Source: Conidiobolus incongruus B7586
Taxonomy: Eukaryota; Entomophthoromycota; Entomophthoromycetes; Entomophthorales; Conidiobolaceae
Assembly: GCA_000697335.1 (NCBI GenBank)
Contig: JNEM01011811.1
Location: 1 to 14,544, forward strand
DNA length: 14,544 nt
Direction of reading: 5' to 3'
The position numbers and the translations under genes are program-made. The notes under the pieces were generated by a model that was given only the letters and a program-made list of their open reading frames with translations, was not told where the DNA came from and searched no databases. Below are positions 6,932 to 14,544 of the stretch, in pieces. How positions within the stretch are numbered: position 1 is the first letter of the stretch; the number at the start of each line of letters is the position of its first letter.

Positions 6932-9900
6932 ATGGATTCCAAACACAATTCTAATAATCCTCATGGAAATGCTGATGAACCTCATTTACCCGTTCCCGAT
7001 GATGATGTGCTCGATTCGCTCTCGGTCGAGCCTTTAAAGAGTCCTGTTACTTCGAGGAATGAATTACACGGCGATTCCGAGAGGGAGTTTAACCCTAGTC
7101 ATTTACCTTCTGTGAAATCCTCTCTTTCTCTTGCTTCGAGCCAATTTTCTGGGGTATTCCAACCCTTCACTAATCCCAATTCGACTGAAAGCAAAGGTGA
7201 ACTCACTCCTGGTCAAGTTTCCATTTCCGAAAACCAACCCGTATTTTTGCAGGGTGCTGGCGAAGGCCAAAGCTACTTTGATAACGAACACAACCCCACG
7301 ACTGAAACTCTTGAAGAAGCTACTAATTCCCAATTAATTAATCGTTTGCAAAATATTCACCAAAAAAGTGAGCAAACCCCCTCAAAGCGAAGTACATGGG
7401 CGTTTGCAAGCTCGAATAGCTTGCCAACCGAAGGCTACGGTGCATTTAACACCACGAACGATGCGAACCAACCTCTTCTGCAGAATAGCAATGGTCATCG
7501 CTATATGAGATATGGAACTGGGAGTGAGCTTCCAAAGCAATACACTTCCAAGCGCTATTCGATGCGAAATCGACGCAATTCTGCCAACTGGACTCAGAGC
7601 CGCGCCTTGGAATGGCTTCCCTTTACCCCGCATAACGAACAAAAGTATGATGATGACAATAAACAGGAGCTGGTTGAAGAAAATAATGGTCTTAGAGTGT
7701 GGTATGATGACTACACCAGTATTGGTAATGATAATATTACATTTATTCACACAAAAATTTATTGAAATCAAATATTTTAGATTGGATTCACGACTACGTT
7801 AAAGAGCGTGTTAGACTTCGCCGTTTGAGATCAATGAAAGGGATCCGAGGTTGGATTGCTAATAACTGGGATGCAAGTCAGGCTTGGATTCTCGTCACGA
7901 TAATTGGTGTCTGCGCCGGTTGTGTCGCTGCAGGGATCGATGTGTTCCAAGAATACTTCTCTGATTTGAAAATGGGCTACTGTAGTTCCAATATCTTCTA
8001 TAATCACAAGTTTTGCTGCTGGTATGAAGACCCTGACGCGGTATGTTATCAATGGAAGCCATGGTCTTCATTATTTACTTATGATGCTTCATCTACTACT
8101 TCTACATATATCGATTTTTTCGCCTACTGCTCCTGGGGTTTATTATTTGCTTTTCTCGCCGCAATCCTTGTGTATTACACCGCCGAGCCTTTCCACTCTA
8201 GTAAGAGGCGTAAAACTGGCCCAGTCAAGTATTACGCCGCTGGAAGTGGTGTTCCTGAGGTAAAGACTATTTTGGGTGGTTTTGTTATTCGTGGTTTCCT
8301 TGGTATTCAAACACTCTGGGTCAAAGCCGTGGGTTTGGCACTAGTGACAAGTTCAGGAATGAACCTGGGAAAGGAAGGCCCATTGGTACACATCGCTTGC
8401 TGTCTGGGCAATGTGTTATGTAGGTTATTTAACAAATATAACAAAAACGAGGCAAAGAGACGTGAAATGCTTTCCGCTTCAGCCGCAGCAGGTGTATCGG
8501 TTGCCTTCGGTGCTCCTATCGGTGGTGTCTTATTCTCTCTCGAAGAGGTCAGTTACTATTTCCCTTCAAAAACCATGTGGCGCTCTTTCTTATGTGCTCT
8601 TGTTGGATCCATGACCCTCAAGCTGATCAATCCATTTCGCACTGGAAAAACAGTTCTTTTCGAAGTGACATTTGACAAAGAATGGCACAATTTCGAAATG
8701 GTCAATTATCTTATTATTGGTATCTTCGGTGGATTGCTTGGTGCTGCATTCTGTAAGCTTAATCTAATGTGGAATAGAATGCGTCGTACTACCTGGCTGA
8801 ATAATTACCCTGTTCGGGAAGTACTTGGGGTTGCATTGATATCAGTTGTTTTGAATTATTTCAATCCATATACCAAAATGGGGGGTCCCGAATTGGTTGC
8901 TGAGCTATTTTCTGAATGTGTCGGTCAAAACAATCGTGGGGATGGTCTATGCTCTCATGAGCTTATCAAATATAAAGAAATCGTCATATTGTTGGCACTT
9001 GCCATCGTTCAAAAATTCTTTTTAACTGTTATTACTTTTGGCTTAAAGGTGCCTTGTGGTGTGTTTATCCCTTCATTGGCTATAGGTTCTTGCTTCGGCC
9101 GTATTATTGGTTTGACAGCCCAATTCTGGCAACAAACTTACCCTACCAATCCCATATTTGCTACTTGTGGTGAGCCAGGTGTCAATTGCTTCACTCCTGG
9201 TGTCTATGCGATGGTTGGTGCAGCTGCCACTCTAGCTGGTGTCACTAGAATGACACTTTCACTTGTAGTTATTGTCTTCGAACTAACTGGATCTCTTGGA
9301 TATGCATTACCTTTAATGCTTTCAGTCCTTGTAGCCAAATGGGTTGCTGATGCGCTTGAACCCACCAGTATTTATGAAAATCTCATTGAATTGAATGATT
9401 ATCCCTTCTTAGACAATAAGCGTGAATACTTACATACTAAAAACGTTGTTGATGTACTTGAATCCAATTTGGAAACTATTTGTATCAATGAACCTAACTC
9501 CATTAACAAAATTAAAGGCAAAATTAATCGACAAGCCGAATATGGCTATGCTGATGGTGGCTTCCCCATCCTTGATGGTAAGCATCTTATAGGCTATATC
9601 GCATCCAATGACATGGAATATGTCTTGGAAGAATGTACACTTCCTGGTGATTCTTTGTGCCTATTCAGACGAAACAAACCAGTGTCGGAACCCAATCCTG
9701 AACCAACTATTTTTGGATATACTGAACCTGATCAAACTTATATTGTGAACGGTAATATGCTCGATCTCACACCCTTCATGGATCAAGCACCCTTGAGTGT
9801 CCCTCTCAATGCATCCATGGAAGTCGTATTAGAGCTCTTTATCAAGCTTGGAGTTCGATACCTCTGTGTTGTAGATAACGGCCATTACGTTGGAGTGATC

Positions 9901-9945
9901 CATAAGAAGAAACTCTTAGCTTATCTCCACGAATTTGAGCACTAA
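6932..9945 (+). CDS. GEF1: CLC-type chloride/proton antiporter (Gef1 / ClC-3-5 clade), 2 exons, 985 aa
   Basis: Exons 6932-7724 and 7781-9945; splicing joins TSI to DWIHD in frame. The ATG at 6932 follows an in-frame TAG at 6920. Residues 1-250 are polar, Ser/Asn-rich, probably disordered. Then come the clade's YDDYTSIDW segment (about 258-266) and the membrane domain from about 280, with a Cys-rich GYC...FCCWY loop. Selectivity motif GSGVPE is 419-424 (Ser420: chloride rather than nitrate). GKEGP at 461-465 holds the gating glutamate E463, and SLEEVSYYFP supplies the proton-glutamate equivalent E520. GVFIPS is 691-696 and the inner-gate tyrosine is Y772. Two CBS domains follow (about 818-885 and 926-983). 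Having both glutamates predicts 2Cl-/H+ exchange, not a channel. By family it acts in Golgi, endosome or vacuole membranes, supporting acidification and, in yeast, copper loading. Yeast has one CLC but other fungi have several, so GEF1 orthology is likely, not proven. Confidence 0.95.
7725..7780 (+). other. Intron of the CLC gene (56 nt)
   Basis: Donor GTAATG and acceptor TTTTAG. The split codon (G from exon 1, AT from exon 2) restores the aspartate of the conserved T-I-D-W motif at residue 265. Reading through instead terminates the exon-1 frame within the intron and gives an alternative start with no family match, so the splice is strongly supported by protein conservation on both sides. 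Confidence 0.9.
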
Positions 9946-10019
9946 AATTAACCCAAGTTATTTAAAAGTAAACATATTTTTAATACATTTCTTCATTTCA
10001 GTATAGTTATCCATATATG

Positions 10020-10025
10020 AATAAA
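10020..10025 (+). terminator. Possible polyadenylation signal of the CLC gene
   Basis: AATAAA 75 nt after the CLC stop codon, a usual distance for a fungal 3' UTR. Weak evidence in AT-rich DNA. Confidence 0.3.
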
Positions 10026-10120
10026 TAGCCGTGTTTTATAGTCATTATATATAGATTTACCAACACTACTAAAATTTATTATTTTTACTAATCAACTAAA
10101 TATGATATAATTCTTTTAAT

Positions 10121-10244
10121 AATTTATCCAATTTAATACTGAATTAATGATTGAATTTACCAATACAATAGCAAACGGTCCTGAAAGCCCACTTCTTAGT
10201 ATTAAAACCCAATCAGGAAATAAATAATTTAATTGGATAAAATT
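10121..10244. repeat. Inverted repeat, 13/14-nt arms, 97-nt spacer
   Basis: The left arm (10121-10133) and right arm (10231-10244) are reverse complements apart from one extra base, with an 11-bp perfect core (TTTATCCAATT / AATTGGATAAA). It could be a long-range hairpin at the NAA25 promoter, a small decayed MITE-like insertion, or two CCAAT-type boxes in opposite orientation. No target duplication was identified. Confidence 0.45.
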
Positions 10245-10392
10245 CATCTGAAAAAAAATCTTTATTTACATCATCATTTCAAATTATCAATTTTCATTAT
10301 TTTTACGTTGATTCAATCAATTTTTCAAAAAAAAATATCATAAAAATAAGTGTAATAGTATTGTTATAAAATAATAATAACCTTTTAAAGAT

Positions 10393-13300
10393 ATGGAATT
10401 ATTTAGAAAGGGAATTATCGCAATTTATAGTAAATAGATTATTTAAATTATTCAATTAATGTAATATTGATTTATAAATTTTAGATACTATCGACTATCA
10501 CCAATATAAAAGAGCTATTTCTTTATGTAACCAATTATTATCTACTTATAGAGACAACACCCTCATCTTGGTAAATTTATTCTAGTTACTAATTTACTTG
10601 ATAATTACTAACTTGATATTATTAAGGCTTTAAAAGCTTTAAGTTTATATTACGATGGTCAAAAGTCTGAAGGTTTAGCTCTTTGTGCTAAAGTAACTAA
10701 TATGAAACCAAGCGATTTCTCAACGTTGAGAGCCTTGGCAGAAATATATCAAGCTGAAAATATGTGTAATTATTAAATTTATATTCATTATAATATTTAA
10801 TTAACTATAATTACTATAGACGACTCTTTAACCAATTTATATTCGAAAGCTTGGGAAATTAATTCAAATGATGAAGAGTTGGGGAATCAATATTTTATGA
10901 TGTTAGTAGGTTTGAAAGATTTTGCCAGTATGCAAAAGGTAGTAATACAAAATACTCAAATATAAAATTTATTGACATTATTTTAGATCAGTATTGAATT
11001 AAATAAAAAATTCCCTAAAAGGTCTTACCAATTTTGGTCTATTATCAGCATTTTGTTAAGGGTATTAAGTTTTAAAATGAAATAATTATATGATTTGCTG
11101 AATTTCAATTTAGGCTCAATTTACAGATCAACAGCAAGCAAATATTTTATATTACCCACTTGCTGAAAGGTTGTTGACTAAATTAATTTATGAAAAGGAC
11201 GAAAATGGAAGTGTCCAAAATTTTGAAGGTAATTAGCAAATAATCAATATTATATTATATATTTACTAAATTAAACCAAACAGAATTTTATCTTTACTAT
11301 ACAGTCTTAAAGAACCAAAACAAGACTGAGAAGATTCTAGAATTGTTGAACTCACCAATTGCCAAAAATTCTAACATTGAGCCACATATTCTCAACTTGA
11401 AATTGGACACTTTGTCCCAATTGGAGCGCTGGGACCAGATTTACCAAATTGGTAAGGACAACTTGATCAAGGATAGAGATAGTTGGAATATTTATGTACC
11501 TTTCATCCAATCCGCCATTAAATTGGCTGAAAATAATACCAAAGACTCTAATGGGTACTTTTAAATTTTATAATAATTGCTCGAAATCTTTCTCATTAAT
11601 TAATGTTTAGAGATTCTATAACGATCCCAGCTACATTACAATTTTTCGAAAGCTTGGAACAGCCAAAAAACCAAGAAGGATCTGATAAATTGAAACGTGG
11701 TCCATACCTTGCTCAACTGGAACTTGTTTCAAAAATTGATTTGTCTCAACTTCCCCAACTCGTTGAAAAGTATTTTAATGTGTTCTCCAGTAAACCATCC
11801 TGCTATGATGATTTAACTCCTTATCTATCTCTTCTTGCCAAGAGTCAACTCAAATGGATCAACGAATGGGTTGTTGAGAATGCTGAGAAAATTAATAATC
11901 AGTTATCTCAAGATGTCTCTGATGTAATATACTGATATTTTTATATCATCTGTAAATTAGTCTGAATGTTTTTTTAGGCTGAAAAAATCAAACTCACTCA
12001 GAGTCTCGTGACAATTAGAAAGATCCAGAGAGGTGTTGATACTTTCAATGTCAATGAAATTAATCAAAAAGAATGGGAAGAAATTATTCATAATCTCATT
12101 AATGAGTATCAAACAGCTCTTCCTCTAGGTAACAGCATTTAAAATCGCTTCCTCAGTCAACCCTAACTTTGGTCTAGGATCTAAATTACTTAGTACTGAT
12201 AAACAATATGGTGATGACTTACTTTTGTTAGCTATTCATTATGGATTGGATATTTATCACAATAGTAAACATCATTACTAATAACTTTTAATTTTATTTA
12301 ACCATGTTATATATTATTTAGATTACTTGAAGGCCCAATCTGGTTCCAATTCACTACTTGTAAACCTGATCTACTTCTTAGAGTATGGTATTTCAAAAAG
12401 CCCAAGCAACTACCATTTCAAATTCTTACTCACCCGCCTTTACCAACTTGTGGGCTGCTATACATCATACCAACAGCATCTCAAAAGCTTAGACATTAAA
12501 CAAATCCAATTGGATACCTTGTCTCACGCTTGGATTCATCACACCAATTTTTTGAGTAATTGGAAGAATATTGAACTGGAGAAACACCAATGTGGTTATA
12601 TCTATAGAAGCAACAATAAGGAAACATATGAAATGATTAGATTGTGCTTTAAGAATGGCACATATTCAAAAGTAACTATTTGTTAATTGATTACCACAGT
12701 TCATGTATTAATGAATTATTTAGATTCCTGAGTTTATCAAATTCCATAGAAGATTAGACGGATCGATTCAATCTCGCCTCAACTTAGTTGAATCAATCAG
12801 AGGCAGCTGGTTCAACGCAATGAATGCAAAATGGTCAAAAGCCAATAGTGAATTCTTCTCCAATTTGAATGATTGGTTGAACGAAACAAACTTGTCTAAC
12901 CTTAATGACTTATCTGATAATAGAGATTTTGATATTTATCCAGACTTCAAATTCAACAAGGATCAATCTGATTCTGTTCAATGGAGCGTTGAATCTAGCT
13001 CTAGTATTTTCCCAATTAGAGATGTAAGATGGAATGACAACTTAATATATAATTTTAACTAATGTATACAATTAGAATCAATGGCTTCAATTACAATCCA
13101 AGACAATTCTCATCCTAAATAATTGGTATCAGGAATTTAGTAAAAATCCCTCTGGCATTCAGTGGAATGAAGAGCACTTCAAAGAAATTTCTAATTTATC
13201 TAATTTAATGACCTCTTTAGACTTGACAAATGTAAACTTTTATAATATGTTACTTTAATTAATCTAACTGTTTCATTTAGATCGTTAAATCAGACCTTCT

Positions 13301-13851
13301 CCTTGGTTCTTTGATTGTTCTATTCTCACAATACACCCAATCCGGTGCCAACTATCAAGCATTGAACGACAAGCTCAAAACCTTGTTTCAATCCCAATTT
13401 GATCAATTAAATCGCCTCAACATCTGGGAAGTTGGCCGTAAGATGTACATTATTTACAATATAATGGAAGCTATTGGTACGTCCCTAGCCTTCATCCACT
13501 TCTCCCACCCCGCCACAGCTGCCAAACCTGCTAAGGGGTCAGCCAAATCAGCTCCCAAATCCACTCCGGCTCCTTGGATTCCTCATTTTAAACGTGGCAT
13601 TGACTTTTGGGCACAAAAGATGAACGACTATTTGACCCAGATCAGATTGGCCCAAGTGACCGATTCCAGCATTCAAAAAGACCTAGAAACGTTCAACCTT
13701 CCAGTTGACAAGGTAACCTAATTAAATCATTCCATTTATAACCAGCTAACAACTTTTTTAGAAATTAATTAATCACTTGAATAATTGCCTCAATCAAAAT
13801 TGGAAGTCCAATTTCAAAAATTTCAAAGTTAAATTGAATTGTTTTATTTAG
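10393..13851 (+). CDS. NAA25: NatB N-terminal acetyltransferase auxiliary subunit (NAA25/Mdm20), 15 exons, 906 aa
   Basis: Exons: 10393-10429, 10485-10570, 10627-10765, 10820-10938, 10987-11061, 11114-11228, 11284-11554, 11611-11923, 11978-12128, 12178-12264, 12322-12671, 12724-13023, 13076-13231, 13281-13712, 13762-13851; together 2721 nt, in frame to a TAG. NAA25 is the ribosome-binding TPR scaffold that holds catalytic NAA20; NatB acetylates nascent Met-Asp/Glu/Asn/Gln N-termini (actin and tropomyosin function in yeast). Evidence: N-terminal TPR helices (about 10-250) following the family pattern AIYNTID...KRAISLC, ALKALSLYYDG, YQFWSIISILL and YYPLAERLLTKL; RGPYLAQLEL at 310-319; SPSNYHFKFLLTRLYQLVG; KIPEFI at 581-586; DLSDNRDFDIYPDF ending at 655; and a Lys/Ala/Pro-rich linker (exon 14) where the human protein has a poly-Lys tract. 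Length lies between human NAA25 (972 aa) and yeast Mdm20 (796 aa). The ATG follows an in-frame TAA at 10378. Family certain; exon 1 and exon 15 rest on shorter matches. Confidence 0.93.
10430..13761 (+). other. Fourteen short introns of NAA25
   Basis: Introns: 10430-10484, 10571-10626, 10766-10819, 10939-10986, 11062-11113, 11229-11283, 11555-11610, 11924-11977, 12129-12177, 12265-12321, 12672-12723, 13024-13075, 13232-13280, 13713-13761; lengths 48-57 nt. All begin GTA; all end TAG except the second (AAG) and sixth (CAG). Branch-like words are visible, such as TACTAAC in intron 2, TACTAAT in intron 10 and CTAAC in introns 13 and 14. Only intron 12 (GTAAGA) has G at position +5. Four introns have a length divisible by three (3, 4, 8 and 10), and each of these carries an in-frame stop, so retention would always break the frame. 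Each boundary was chosen by matching conserved NAA25 residues on both sides and by keeping the frame. Confidence 0.88.
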
Positions 13852-13856
13852 AGAAT

Positions 13857-13862
13857 AATAAA
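13857..13862 (+). terminator. Possible polyadenylation signal of NAA25
   Basis: AATAAA starting 6 nt after the TAG stop, followed by T-rich sequence. Weak evidence because AATAAA is frequent in DNA of this composition. Confidence 0.25.
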
Positions 13863-14094
13863 ATTTATTTTTAATTGAATTTATATCAATTTTTTTTATT
13901 TTTTACTCAATCTGTTAAATAATTAAATTTTTGTTAATATCATATTTTATTCAAAATCTTAGAAAATTTTATACAAAGTTTAATAAAAAAAATTAGAATT
14001 TAAAACTAAAAGGAAAATAATTAAAATTATTATTTTAATATTATTAATTATTTTAATAGGAAAATAAATGATTTTATGTTAATTTTGTTTACTT

Positions 14095-14510
14095 TTTATT
14101 ACTTTATAATATAAATAATGGGAATTTTTTGTAATTGAAAAATAATAAACTTTTTAATATATAAATATAAAATTAATACTCTCTTTTATTATTAATAACT
14201 TTTTCTTATACTTTTAACAAACTTTTAATATCTAAAAAACATTTTTTTATTAAAGATTAAAATTTGAAATTTTATTTACTAATTAAATTTTCTTATAGAA
14301 ATTTTCTTTCTTATAAGCTTGTTTTTTAATTACCTAAAATAATTATCATCATATAAGTTATAATTTAATAAATATATCAGATATAGTAGTTTTTATTAGT
14401 TATTTTTAATTAAAAAATTTTCTAAAACTTTATATATTTTTTGTTTATAATATCAAATAATAGGCTTTTTTCTAAATTAAATTAAGAATATTAATTAAAA
14501 ATAATTTTTT
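14095..14510 (-). repeat. Diverged dispersed repeat, copy B (inverted relative to copy A)
   Basis: Reverse complement of copy A at 2885-3325. The gap-free core 14281-14363 matches 3118-3036 at 74 of 83 positions, and flanking blocks align with small indels and lower identity. Weak similarity continues to the window edge, so this copy probably extends beyond 14544. The inner limit is about 14095. With copy A it brackets the CLC and NAA25 genes in opposite orientation. Element class unknown. Confidence 0.75.
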
Positions 14511-14544
14511 AAAATATTAAATAAGAATAATATATATTATTATA

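Larger units (their letters stand above)
9946..10392. other. Short intergenic between the CLC and NAA25 genes
   Basis: 447 bp between a stop and a start on the same strand, so it must hold the 3' end of the CLC transcript and the promoter of NAA25. A polyadenylation-type AATAAA occurs at 10020-10025. An inverted repeat has arms AATTTATCCAATT (10121-10133) and AATTGGATAAAATT (10231-10244), differing by one inserted base and separated by 97 nt. No gene or RNA is recognised. An in-frame TAA at 10378-10380 limits the NAA25 start. Confidence 0.5.
13852..14544. other. AT-rich right flank, mostly repeat-derived
   Basis: After the NAA25 stop the sequence drops to the same extreme AT content as 1900-3340 (for example 4 of 60 G+C at 14401-14460). 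No open frame of note on either strand. From about 14095 onward it is a copy of the repeat found at 2885-3325. Between 13852 and 14095 a 10-bp direct repeat (AGGAAAATAA at 14011-14020 and 14058-14067) flanks an A/T palindrome, and the rest is featureless. Confidence 0.6.

Noticed and set aside
7382-7771. 129-codon minus-strand frame and other overlapping frames in the CLC first exon
   Set aside because: Antisense or out-of-frame to the CLC coding sequence, which is supported by its start context, splice to conserved exon 2 and codon pattern.

Overview
The window is nuclear DNA of a very AT-rich eukaryote, most likely an early-diverging (zygomycete-type) fungus. Three things point that way. 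There is a fungal-style CLC chloride transporter. The introns are very short (48-57 nt) with GTA...TAG ends and CTAAC/CTAAT-like branch sites. Fairly GC-balanced exons sit in intergenic DNA that locally falls below 10% G+C. A sterol delta24-reductase (DHCR24) argues against an ordinary Dikarya fungus, because those normally finish ergosterol with the unrelated ERG4 reductase. An Entomophthorales- or Glomeromycotina-like fungus fits best, and an amoebozoan is not formally excluded. The organism call is inference.

Layout, all genes on the + strand. (1) 2-1339: 3' part of a DHCR24 gene, cut by the left edge, with no introns and strong codon bias. (2) 1340-6931: 5.6 kb with no recognisable gene. 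It holds an extremely AT-rich stretch (about 1900-3340) and a small G+C-richer island with palindromic motifs (5560-5880). (3) 6932-9945: a complete CLC chloride/proton antiporter (985 aa, Gef1/ClC-3-5 type) with one 56-nt intron. (4) 9946-10392: short intergenic with an inverted repeat. (5) 10393-13851: a complete 15-exon gene, reconstructed here exon by exon, for NAA25/Mdm20, the auxiliary subunit of the NatB N-terminal acetyltransferase (906 aa). (6) 13852-14544: another AT-rich flank running off the window.

The most unexpected structure is in the AT-rich DNA. A segment at about 2885-3325 reappears in opposite orientation at about 14095-14510, and the best 83 bp (3036-3118 against 14281-14363) match at 74 positions. 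So the 'empty' AT-rich blocks on both sides of the gene cluster contain diverged copies of one repeat family. In that core 7 of 9 differences are transitions, 5 of them in CpA/TpG context, which suggests decay by C-to-T mutation resembling RIP.

The three genes have housekeeping roles in different processes: sterol side-chain reduction in the ER, anion/proton exchange in endomembranes, and co-translational N-terminal acetylation. Nothing suggests an operon or cluster. No CRISPR, rRNA, tRNA or intact mobile element was recognised.
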